A stretch of DNA of 64,000 bases, taken from contig JAQNBH010000017.1 of the NCBI GenBank assembly GCA_028752905.1, positions 39,083,929 to 39,147,928 of the forward strand, read 5' to 3'. This DNA comes from Cladorhizidae sp. MBARI D1340-BT2 (taxonomy: Eukaryota > Porifera > Demospongiae > Poecilosclerida > Cladorhizidae). Positions 55,031 to 64,000 of the stretch are shown here, piece after piece. The notes below the pieces were generated by a model. The model did not search any database and had not been told where the DNA came from. It worked only from the letters and a program-made list of their open reading frames with translations. The translations under genes were made by a program, and so were the position numbers. Numbering within the stretch: the first letter of the stretch is position 1; each line of letters starts with the position of its first letter.

Positions 55031-55915
55031 CTCAGGAGTCTCAGGTGATCTAACTTTATGAATAATTACTGCTTGAAAAATAACATGCAGGGACACTCAT
55101 TCATGTTAGCAGCATGTTCTGTTGTCTGTAAATCGAAATGCCGTCTTCAAATCTTCATTACTTCCTGCTTTGATTGAGTTATTGAATGTAGCTATAAAGC
55201 TTTAAGCAACACCATTGGCAGGAAGGTGGTAAGGAGAACTACAGATATGTTTGGCCATACCTCAACATCAACTCTGCAAATTCATCTGAGGCAAATTGTG
55301 GGTATTGTCTGAAATAAATTGCCATGCAAAGACATAAGCAGCGATTAGGTGATACTTCAATAATCTTATCAGCATTTGTGCTGGACATCTCCACTACTTC
55401 TGGCCATTTCGAGTGAGCATCCACCAAGCAACACTCTATTGCGAAAAGGTACAGCAAAATCTATCTGAACATGATCCCAAGGGTGACCTGGTCAGACCCA
55501 ATGGTGCAAAGATGCAGGAAGAGCTGATACTTTTGCTGCTTAACATTGCTGACATGATTCGACTAATTTCTCAATATCACAATCAGGACCAGCCCACCAC
55601 AAGTGGCTTCTCACTTCATTGAAACCATTCCTGGAAGATCTCAATGAATTCATGTAGAACTCGATGCTGCATCACACAGATACCGCAGAGTACACAACCA
55701 CCTTCCACCGTTAACTCTGTTCTCTTAGGGTAAAAGGTTCAGGACACTGTTGTGACCATCCCAGTTTGGTGTGTTGTAACACTTTGCTCAGAATATGGTC
55801 ACTTCCCATAACTGCTTCCACTTCCTGAGCAGTCGCTGAGATCTGAGCTACATTGAAGATCTCCCTCTCTGATCTCAAGGATTCCAAAATACAATAACAA
55901 GAAATTTTGTTCAAA
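55030..55915 (-). pseudogene. Gypsy integrase, first tandem copy
   Basis: Blocks: VLESLRSEREIFNVAQISATAQEVEAV..DHILSKVLQHTKLGW (55890-55760), then RSHLWWAGPDCDIEKLVESCQQC (about 55620-55555, finger), WDHVQIDFAVPF (first Asp), and VDAHSKWPEVVEMSSTNADKIIEV (55420-55350). SDEFAELMLR follows (about 55275, second Asp region degraded), then debris of the C-half. Frameshifted throughout. Confidence 0.75.
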
Positions 55916-55934
55916 AATCTTATTACAGTGCACT

Positions 55935-56140
55935 ATTAAATATTACAGAGATCTGGCCCCATACAATCTATTACAGTGCACTAAAGAGATCTGGCCTCAT
56001 ACAATCTATTAGAGTGCACTATTAAATACTAAACAGATCTGGCCTCATACACTATTACAGTGCACTATTAAATACTAAAGAGATCTGGTCTGTTACAGTG
56101 CACTACACTATTAAATACTGAAGAGATCTGGCCTCATACA
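55935..56140. repeat. Minisatellite, unit about 48 bp, about 5 units
   Basis: Units contain ATTACAGTGCACTATTAAAT, AAGAGATCTGGCCTCATAC and AATCT in order, with partial deletions. It abuts the end of the gypsy relic at about 55915. Confidence 0.9.
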
Positions 56141-56570
56141 ACAAAGAACAATGGAACCATGGTGATCCTACACACAACTAGGCATGCTATCAAAATGCAG
56201 GAAATGATGTCGTCATCATTACAATATCCCATTGACATTAATTAACCTTTATTATACAAATAAACAAAGCAGCCAACATCGGCTAAGTTTAGTATTCCCT
56301 CTCAACCACTAACCAAACAACGAACCAAATTTGTTACTATTATTTCAACCATCAACAGACATTCATGTTCACTAAGAACTTCATAATTGTCTAACTGATG
56401 CAAAACTGACTTGTCCTTTCTCACACTTTCAACTCTTGCCGCTTCACTATATTTGGCAATGGCTATTGGTGCCAACTGCTATTGCCTTCAGTGCAACATG
56501 GATACCTTTTCATTCGTTAGCTACTTCTTCACATAAACATTTTATATTATGTCAAAATTCATCATCTCAC
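56141..56570. other. No gene recognised
   Basis: Unique-looking AT-rich DNA between the minisatellite and the putative first exon. Confidence 0.5.
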
Positions 56571-56722
56571 ATGAATGGTTCTTGCACAGAAGGGTCGGTA
56601 GGACTAGCCCCGTTTAGAGACGTTATGGTTTCCGGACAAATTAGAGGGACGTACTGAGCAGACACAAGCTCAGCTGGCCAGAGAAATATGCTTATAGCAA
56701 CTGCCACTGCAGTTGACAACAT
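56571..56722 (-). CDS. Putative first exon with signal peptide
   Basis: ATG at 56722-56720 on the minus strand opens MLSTAVAVAISIFLWPAELV then SAQYVPLICPETITSL.., a classic signal peptide (hydrophobic core, VSA before the predicted cut). The exon ends at 56571 before GTGAGA (50 codons + 2 bases). Upstream in-frame codons exist but no earlier ATG. The +2 phase fits the 49975 exon, which begins with one base, so it may be exon 1 of the receptor gene. The link across 6.6 kb of transposon-filled DNA is inferred. Confidence 0.5.
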
Positions 56723-57330
56723 AACGGAACTGCAAAGTTCCGTAATAGTTCCGAATTTTTTTTTTTTCTCTCGGAGCGTCACAGGAAATAGTTGAGAGCG
56801 TGGAAACAATTTCCCAAGCAATTATGTTGCCCACAAAGAAATCGGGTACTCATATCTATGTTTGGTCTCCGCTAAGAACAGTAAGCTACGTAGCACTAGA
56901 AGTATTCTAGTAGCAGAGCCACAAGTTATATAACAAGTTAGGCCCGTATTTTCCTTCTGTTTGGAACTACGTAGCACAAAAATATATATACTTGTGTTAA
57001 AAGCGGTAGCTATACACGCTGTTATGAGTAATCGGTACTGCTACAGTTAGTGCTACACTGGTAGAAAGATAAGAAAGAGGTCCTGCAGCATCAGTCATCG
57101 AATGGTAGCCAATGGCAGGGGGGAGACTTGCGATAAAATCAGGTTTCTAATTAATAACCATTAATTTTATAAAATAGTTTTATATGTGTGCTTTTGCCTC
57201 AATCTTATATATTGAAAGGTCGATAGATGGCACTAGATTAACTCAATCTGAGGTCGACAGGAACATCTGAAACTGAATAAATGGTTTAGTGCCGAATACA
57301 AAGAAGTACCCAGTTATCCCTGTATATACT

Positions 57331-57495
57331 CGTGGCAAGACACCTCTACGCCAATTCAAGCTGAGCTATCTGTGAAACTGTTTCCTCCCTTTCTTCAGCC
57401 CTCCCACCTTCCATGTCCTACCCAATTATCCCAGTAAGTGTCGAACAATCCTCTTCCTATAAACTTCCTCCTGTCCCTACAGTTTCTTCTTAAAA
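57331..57495 (+). repeat. Upstream duplicate of LINE ORF1 segment 58068-58240
   Basis: Shares GCCAATTCAAGCTGA, ATCTGTGAAACTGTTTCC, CCCTCCCACCTTCCA and CCCAGTAAGTGTCGAACAAT with the downstream copy, with an internal deletion. Confidence 0.9.
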
Positions 57496-57699
57496 CAATA
57501 ATAATAATAAAAAATTAAAAAAAGGCGGATCTAGCAGCGCTCTCTCTTCTTGTTCTTCCTTACTCTCTTGGTAAAACTAAGACTATCCTACCCACTCTTT
57601 TCAGAGCCAAACATCCATCTCACGTCCTCCAACATAGCTACATCGTTTTTGCCCCTGCTCTATCTCGCTCCTCACAACCTCCCACTCACTACTTGATTC

Positions 57700-58590
57700 T
57701 CATTTCTTCCTCAATGGTCTTTGACATCCATAGACATAGATGCCATCATATTGTCAGTTCTATCTGTTCTTCCAGCATGGCTAATAATGGTTGCCTACTA
57801 TTGGACCTCTCAGGTGACGTGGAAACCAATCCTGGTCCTAGCATACTAGACACACTGTAACACCAATGCAAAAGAGGGAGACATGATCTAGTGTGAAACC
57901 TGCTCCTGTTGGTCTCACTGCAATTGCATCAACATTTCAATTACTTTAGCAGAAACATACCCATTTTCTTGTCCCCATTGTACCAATCCTCATCAGTCCT
58001 GCACTCATTTACCATTGCCAACCTAGTACAAAAACTGGGAACCAATGTCCAGACCCTTGTACTCCTGGTGCGAAACACCTCCGATTTAATGTCTACACCA
58101 ATTCAAGCTGACCTGGACACTATCTGTGAAACTGTTTCCGCCCTTTTCTTCGGCCCTCCCACCTTCCACGTCCCTTCCAGTTATCCCAGTAAGTGTCGAA
58201 CAATCCTCTTCCTCTAAATCTCTTCCGGTCCCTCCAGTTTCTTCTAATATCAAAAGTCCCTTAAGTCAACCCCTTTCACCTGCGCCACTCATGGAACTGA
58301 TACTGCATCAGATACTTTTTTATCCTGCCATCGCCTCACCCCAAAGCCACCAAACCTTGCTCACTGAGCTGGCTGCCGTTCATGCAAGCCCTCTTTGCTA
58401 CCTACTCCCACTTATTCTCTATCACCTCAACGCGCAGGCCTCCCTCAGTTCAACCCACCCCTCCTTTAGTTTTGGGAGAATAATAGGCACAACTCCCAGG
58501 AATAATCATTGTGACACCTCCTTTGTTCGCAAAAACAATCAAAGGGCACTACAAATGCTAAGAGCCGTAAGAGGACAGTTCTAACCTCTA
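57700..58590 (+). pseudogene. LINE ORF1 with 2A-like peptide and PHD-like zinc finger
   Basis: 57795-57839 encodes CLLLDLSGDVETNPGP. DVETNPGP fits the D-(V/I)-E-x-N-P-G-P ribosome-skipping (2A) consensus known from some CR1/L2-type LINEs, where it separates peptides during translation. After a frameshift, 57880-57990 encodes MI.CETCSCWSHCNCI then FSCPHC, a PHD-like C-x2-C-x2-(W)-H-x2-C ... C-x2-C finger typical of such ORF1 proteins. Further on are Ser/Pro-rich sequence (58126-58330) and RIIGTTPRNNHCD (58478-58515). Broken by stops. Confidence 0.7.
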
Positions 58591-58644
58591 GTACACTGTG
58601 TTATCACTCATCAGTGATCAGGTAGCTAAAGCTGCATTAGCAAG

Positions 58645-59188
58645 TACAGTGCTACATCTATAGAGACTAGACTTTTTTGGTACATTTTTGTTGTCTAAAG
58701 ATGGCATTCCAGGCCAATATGATATATTTTGCATTTAAAATTTGTCAAACATACCCAGCTGACAAACTACATCTATTCAAGCCCAACCCATGACCACACC
58801 CTAAACACACCCACAATAATCATCGATAAAGGTATAAGAGGACCTTTGAAAAGCTTCACACAGGAAGAAAACCCTTATGATAACAAAATGTTTTGCATGA
58901 TATAAGTAAAATAGATATGCTTAAACACCTGCAGAACAAGTTTGGGTTTTTAACTCCCATTAGTTTGTAAATTTCAGCTTAAAGCGTTCCCAACATATAA
59001 TTGTGGCAAATTTTACCTCATTAATCGTCATTATTCAAAAACTACAAGCATTAAATGCTTATAACTTGGTAGGAAGGTAGAGAACATGTATCCCGATATT
59101 CTTACAAAATTTGATCACTTAACTCTTATAAAAACTTGCTTTACAAGCTAAACTCTAATTATCTAGTCTTTAGATTTGTAGCACTGTA
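58645..59188. mobile_element. MITE with CAGTGCTACA termini and TA flanks (mariner/Tc1-like)
   Basis: The left end (58647) reads CAGTGCTACATCTATAGAGA; the reverse complement of the right end (59186) reads CAGTGCTACAAATCTAAAGA. Both continue GACTAGA / CTAGAT-like. Each end is flanked by TA (58645-58646, 59187-59188). About 540 bp, no transposase. CAGTG ends with TA duplication fit a mariner-type non-autonomous element. Confidence 0.7.
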
Positions 59189-59559
59189 CACATCTCTATT
59201 TACATGTACAAGCAAAATTACAGCTCACAAAACTGTTGACCACATGGTTTCAATGGATACCAGTAACTCAAGTGCTAGACTTAGTAGTATATAGCAGTAG
59301 TGCATTCCTCAGTGACACTAGATCTAGTGTTCCTGAACTGGCTGATGGTAACTCTGCTTTCTAGCAGTGACTCTGAAGATCAGCTGTCTGATCACAATGA
59401 AGTAATGATGTATTTAACTTTTGTCATAGATATTTTTTATGCCAAGGTGTCAGCCAGGCAATCCAACTTTTGCCCTGTCCTTGAATTAAAAACCATGCTA
59501 AGTGGCTGTTAGGTGGTTTATGTTAAGAGAGTACATGTAGTAGTTTCACCTAAACTATT

Positions 59560-61205
59560 TGAATCAGTATGATAATGCACCACAGGAGAGGAAGCTCAAT
59601 CAGAAGTTGTATCACTGCTGGACAGGCTCTAAGCACCAAAAGCTTCAGATCTGGCAAGAAAACGAAAAGTCCAGTCAAACCCTCCTGTGGGTATGAAGCG
59701 GAGTAAGAAAGGCAGGTATTCTGCATTTGCTCCAAAATCTATTACTCCATATGACCGTGTGAAGGAGCACCCTGGAGAGCCTCTAACTGTGAACACTGGA
59801 ACACTTTTTGTTCAGTTTGCAGAGAGCAGCTTTCGGTCAAGTCACAAGTCATCAAGCTTCACATAAAATCTGTTAAGCATCAGAAGGGGAAAGAACACTT
59901 GAAGACCAATAAATGGACATATCCAAAGCTCTCCAAGCATACAGCTCAAAACACCACCCAGTAGGTGAGAATTTGCCTGAAAGTACACGAATTTATAGAG
60001 TAAAGGTTAACAGCTTTTTTGAAAGCTGGGGTTCCACTTTCGAAGGTTGACAGTTTCCGAGATATCTTCGAGGAGTATGCATTCTCTCTGTATTCGTCCA
60101 AGTTAAGGCAGTTAATACCTTTCATTCTGGACAAAGAAGTACAGGATATCAAACGAGCAACCGAAGGAAAGTCGGTGGCTGTGATTTTCGATGGTACTAC
60201 GCACGTCTGTGAAGCAATGGTGGTTGTGCTGAGGTATGTGGATGATGACTGGCAAATTAGAGGAGGTTGCACGCCAACTCATAGCTACTCTTTCTACTGA
60301 GCTTTCTATTCCAACCAACCATGTGGTAGCATTCATGCGAGATCGGGCTTCAGTCAACAATGTGGCTATGAGGACTATTTCCATTCTCTACAACTCCATG
60401 ATCGATATTGTATGTTACTCTCATAGACTTGATCGTGTTGGGGAAACATGAACACACCCATCTTGGATGAGTTCACGAAGCACTGGATAAGCTTGTTTTC
60501 CCACAGTCCGAAGGTGAGATTGGCTTGAAGGTCTAGGATGGGTTTTTCCTCTCCTTCGTATTCCGCAACAAGATGGTGGAGTCGCTTCGAAGTGATTCAT
60601 CAGACAACAGATTTGGTGATGTGTCTGAATTTTTGAGAGTGAATACAGAATACCTGCTGCCACGACCAAGAAGATGGTTGATGTATTCAACAATCCTTCC
60701 CAGTGCCGAAAGCTGAAAATGGAGTTAGCAATGACAGTCGATGGTATGGAGCCATTTGTCAAGGCCACATATGTTCTTGAAGGTGACAGAGTGCTCTTCT
60801 TGGTGGCTTATGAGAGAATCAGTGCATTACACAGCCACATAGTTGCAAGTCATCATCCAAATGTAACAACAGTTGCTAAGCATCTAGCGAATGGGAACAC
60901 TACCAATGAGCAAATGCTTTTAAACTACGCAAAAAAATTGCGTGAAACCAGCCTACGATTACTTCAAAGAGAAGTTCGACAATGATCTGCAAAGCACTGT
61001 GGAACTATTCAAGATAGCAAGATACTTTTCCCCATTCAAAGTGTCAGAACTTAAGCCTACAATCAGTGACCTAAATTTGCTATCTGCCTTCCCATGTTTT
61101 GACTCTGAGGCCTTGAAGGAATGAAGTCTGAGTTGCCTACATACTTGGCTGCTGCAGAATGTGTAGCACCACAGTTTGACCCCTGTGAATGGTGGAAACA
61201 ACAAA
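59560..61205 (+). pseudogene. hAT-like transposase, frameshifted, with N-terminal BED-like finger
   Basis: Finger: FCSVCREQLSVKSQVIKLHIKSVKHQKGKEHL (59800-59905; C-x2-C ... H-x5-H). Core blocks: IFEEYAFSLYSSKLRQLIPFILDKEV (60065-60140), SVAVIFDGTTHVCEAM (60172-60220), EEVARQLIATLSTELSIPTNHVVAFMRDRASVNNVAM (60258-60370), DIVCYSHRLDRVGE (60403-60445). C-terminal helices: KMVDVFNNPSQCRKLKMELA.. (60671-60985), KPAYDYFKEKFDNDLQSTVELFKIARYFSPFKVSEL.. (60945-61124) and YLAAAECVAPQFDPCEWWK (61138-61195). This is the layout of a hAT-superfamily protein. The final dimerisation block is missing; about four frameshifts. Confidence 0.78.
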
Positions 61206-61329
61206 GTTGAGAATAATTTAGGAATAATGGGCTACCTTTAAAAGAATAATATAATAGGTGAAATAATTTGCCAGAGCTTACTCCTGTCCTCTTCTGGTGA
61301 CCAGCAGTATCCAAATCAACCACAAATGA

Positions 61330-62040
61330 CATAAAGGTATTCTATTTTAATGCACACGGTCTTCCTCCCAAATTTGATGAGCTTACAACATTGTCATAAC
61401 CCCCTTGCTATAGTTGAGACATGGCTCTCCCAAGATGTCTCTGACTCTGAAATTGCTATTTTAATACCGCTGTTTTAGACTAGATCGAAATAGACATGGC
61501 GGAGGTATCATAGTCCATGTCAAGTCAAGTCTTCTTGCCTCCATAATCTCTCTCCCATCCAGCTCTATGCTTGAACTTCTACTTATCTCGATTAAGCTTC
61601 CCTTCATTTTGCCACATTTTATCGCCCACCTTCATTACCTGACCATCTAGATCATTTACTTGCCTCACTTGCTGCACCCCCACCTTTCCACAAAGGAACT
61701 TATTCTGCTTGGGGATTTTAATGTTAAGTTTTTGTTACCTTCGCCGCTTATCGATAAGATCCACGCAATATCTGACCTTTTTTCTCTCAATCAAATTATC
61801 CACTATTCAACTCACTACTCTCATATTGGTGTCCCCTATCATTGATCTTGTGTACCTACCCTCCACCCTTACTCCCAGCTGCTGTGAAGTCTCTCCTCCT
61901 GTATCAAACTCCGACCACAACTCCATCCTCTTCTCCCTCCCTCTCATTTCTGATCCTCCATCTCTCTCACCTCCTCATCGAGTCTGGTTATATGACAGAG
62001 CAGACTTCTCTCAAGCTAACGACCTAATTAATATCATTCC
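61330..62040 (+). pseudogene. LINE apurinic-type endonuclease (ORF2 N-terminus)
   Basis: Shifted frames read FYFNAHGLPPKFDEL (61340), VETWLSQDVSDSE-type (61410-61450), RLDRNRHGGGIIVHVKSS (61477-61530), FYRPPSLP (about 61620), ELILLGDFNV (61697-61725), IIDLVYLP (61838-61860) and SNSDHNSILFSLPL (61905-61950). GDFN and SDHN are the catalytic Asp/Asn and Asp-His motifs of the endonuclease. The frame ends RVWLYDRADFSQANDLIN, the linker before RT. Confidence 0.8.
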
Positions 62041-62054
62041 CTGTTACTTCCTCT

Positions 62055-62290
62055 GTGTGGTCACCTCTTCCCTCTTCTTGTAATTCTCACCAAAACCACC
62101 CATCGAACATCATAACATTCTCCCACACTGCAGCCAAGCAGTCTTCCTTTGTTCCCTCTGCCATAGCTCTCTGGAACTCACTCCAAACCTCCATTAGATC
62201 CTCTTCCTCACTCTCTTCTTCAAAAAAAATTTCATTGCCTAACTTCAACCTTTTACTTTATCATATTATCATGTATGTAAAGCTTTTGCT
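62055..62290 (+). pseudogene. LINE ORF2 C-terminal end, joined directly to the endonuclease
   Basis: Reads FSHTAAKQSSFVPSAIALWNSLQTSIRSSSSLSSSKKISL. This matches the R....SFFP.AI..WNSLP..IR...SL..FK..L ending of CR1/L2-type RTs. No RT lies between it and the endonuclease end at about 62040, so roughly the whole RT was deleted. Confidence 0.75.
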
Positions 62291-62890
62291 ACTGAAGAGC
62301 TCATTTCCCCCGCCCCCCCAAAAAAGAAAAGGAATTATATTCTTTTGTGATCCTCTAGTTGTGTAGTTACTGGCAAAAATAGGAGATAAACTGGCACAAA
62401 TTCATGAAGATGAGGTCAGAAGGCAGGTTACATGCTGTTTTATTCCAAGGCAAAGACAGCCAGATGAAAACCAAAAGGGTATGCCAATGTTAGCCTGTCG
62501 GGATAGAGGATTTCTATGAAACACATGAAACTCTTTAGCAAACATGGCAACTACCAATAGCTGACAAACTTATCCTCACATTAATTATATTTATGGCGTG
62601 TAGTCCCTTAATTATTTAATTAACAGATACAGCCTTCCCCTGATTTGTTCTACCCAGACTGGCAACCATGAAAAGTAATTTTAATTACCTTCATTTCTCC
62701 CTCAATATAATGCTCTATAACCTGCCCTTCTCTTCCCATACACCTGCTGCTGCTCGTAACTACTCCGGACCCCTTCAATTCCTTTATCCCGGTTCTATAT
62801 ACTGTGATTTTCCTCGCTTGTTTGTGAAGTGTTTGTTAGTACCAACTTTGAACTGTAACTGTACTGGAACTTAATTACAATGACTTCTCA

Positions 62891-62932
62891 GTGTGTGTGT
62901 GTGTGTATGTTTATGGGTGTGTATTATGTAGG

Positions 62933-62963
<31 letters not shown>
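62891..62963. repeat. (GT)n microsatellite, two tracts
   Basis: 62891-62908 and 62934-62963, separated by ATGTTTATGGGTGTG-type sequence. Confidence 0.97.
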
Positions 62964-62965
<2 letters not shown>

Positions 62966-64000
62966 CCATTTGAGGCAATGATGATATACATGCCTACCAT
63001 CCAACAGCATTGACAGGATACAAACTTGTATTTTTATCGAAATCCATTTCCCTCATTATAGTGAAAAAGGTAGACACGTTTAAGTTAGGCTCAGAGTTTT
63101 GTAGATTCAAGCCTTAGTTGATGCATAATTGTAATTGTAATGTAGAACAGGAAATAGGATACTATTACAGACTACTAATAGATATGGTCCACTGTTAATA
63201 GTACATAATGAATGCTTTATGGTGATAATGAGTTGCTATACGAGTGGGTTTTTTCAAGGAGTAAACAACCCATATTTAAGTCTAAGCCACTATATTTGGA
63301 GACCATCCTCGTATCCATTGAGTAACTAAGTAGCAGCAGAGATATCCACTATTGGACAACCTATGGCATACAAACCCCAGCAACCCAAAATTGACAATGC
63401 TTGTCTCAAGAGAGATCCACAAAAAGCAGCCTTAACTGGTGCTGTTGCAGAGCATGAGCAACTGCTGGAAGAGAAGGAATACTTGGCCCCTGACAGCATA
63501 TAGGTGAAGGCATCGCAATAATCAGCTATTGTAAGACTCGTAGGAAGATCAACAAGCACTTGATGAAATATGGAAACTGCTTCCAGTAAAGGAAGTCTGA
63601 TTGGGGGAGTGTGATTTTCCATTTTCATGAGGTAAAGAGAGAAATCTCAGAGGTTATCTGTGCAGAAGGAATGAGAGAAGTGGAAACATTTTGAAGGCAG
63701 GGTGCTCAGCAGTTTTTCACCTCCAAATCTTAGTACATCATTCTCTAACTACAGAGTTTCTCAATTATAACAATCAGATGACTAGAAGAACTAATTACAA
63801 AATCCTGGGCTTGGATTTTATATATCAGCCACCACCCCTTACAATCTAACATCCAACACATTAACATCTCATACATTTAACTAAAGCTTGGCTAGCTAAA
63901 GAGTCTAATAAGTTCTTCAAGTTTTTGCTTACTTGATCCTGCATAGGGGGCAGTCAGACCTAACAACACCTGTTAAATTCAGAGAAATTCTCCATGTTAT
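62964..64000. other. No gene recognised
   Basis: A 100-codon minus-strand frame (63628-63326) exists but has no recognisable motif or splice context. CATCCAACAGCATTGACAGG.. at 62998 resembles AACCAGCATTGACAGGATAC at 48677, a short dispersed repeat that in both places lies near a microsatellite or other repeat. Confidence 0.45.

Larger units (their letters stand above)
50870..55915 (-). mobile_element. Gypsy element relic (integrase region), interrupted by a BEL element
   Basis: Minus strand from 55915: RH/INT linker, integrase finger and core (55640-55230), integrase C-half (55210-55030), then a second integrase core (55030-54823). The second core is cut by the BEL insertion and resumes at 51289 with its C-half down to about 50870. 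So a tandem partial duplication of the integrase predates the BEL insertion. No RT or LTR was found on either side. Confidence 0.7.
57230..62400 (+). mobile_element. CR1-like LINE, fragmented, interrupted by a MITE and a hAT element
   Basis: ORF1 parts (57560-58590), an apurinic-type endonuclease (61330-62040) and the ORF2 C-terminus (62060-62280) are in order on the plus strand. Between ORF1 and the endonuclease sit a TA-flanked MITE (58645-59188) and a hAT transposase (59560-61205). The whole RT is missing. 57331-57490 duplicates 58068-58240. Confidence 0.75.

Noticed and set aside
63326..63628. 100-codon minus-strand frame
   Set aside because: No recognised domain, no splice context, low-complexity Ser/Cys run.

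Overview
The window is animal genomic DNA, AT-rich and full of decayed transposons. It holds spliced exons with GT-AG introns, an adhesion-GPCR 7TM module, and metazoan-type Penelope, Ty3/gypsy, BEL, CR1-like, hAT and Mutator-like relics. A non-bilaterian such as a sponge is my best guess from the transposon mix and the receptor. No single sequence feature proves it, so treat it as inference.

Backbone: one large minus-strand gene. Nine exons between 24147 and 8391 join in perfect phase into 525 codons plus stop. They encode a GAIN/GPS region with an HLT cleavage motif, seven transmembrane helices and a basic cytoplasmic tail, which is an adhesion GPCR. Three more minus-strand exons lie upstream: an unassigned exon at 29560-29661, a 653-bp exon at 49323-49975 with a reelin-repeat-like beta-sandwich signature, and a signal-peptide first exon at 56571-56722. 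All have compatible phases, so the gene may span about 48 kb (8.4-56.7 kb). The link across the transposon-filled introns is not proven.

Layout. 1-1.4 kb: end of a Penelope-like element (RT, then GIY-YIG). 1.4-3.2 kb: huge TTA microsatellites, a LINE fragment and an AT palindrome. 3.4-7.3 kb: gypsy fragments, including one with integrase before RT. 8.4-24.2 kb: GPCR exons. One intron carries an 18-bp minisatellite split by a solo LTR with a 5-bp target duplication. 30.3-38.7 kb: a canonical gypsy relic (gag-PR-RT-RH-INT) beside a second element with gag-PR-INT-RT order. 37.9-42.4 kb: inverted gypsy gag/leader copies. 47.2 kb: Mutator-like transposase fragment. 50.9-55.9 kb: a gypsy integrase region broken by a BEL/Pao element whose ends and TAAAG target duplication can be read exactly. 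55.9-56.1 kb: minisatellite. 57.2-62.4 kb: a CR1-like LINE with a 2A peptide motif and endonuclease, separated by a MITE and a hAT element.

Most interesting hidden signal: a dispersed family of short motifs on both strands (3.4, 7.5, 10.6 twice head-to-head, 41.8, 42.4, 44.3, 48.6 and 50.6 kb). Its consensus is a hammerhead ribozyme core (CTGATGA, a 7-bp stem II, GAAA, and a stem III ending in GAAGT/T). It probably derives from terminal repeats of Penelope-like elements or retrozymes.

No rRNA, tRNA or CRISPR was seen, and no bacterial-type operon.
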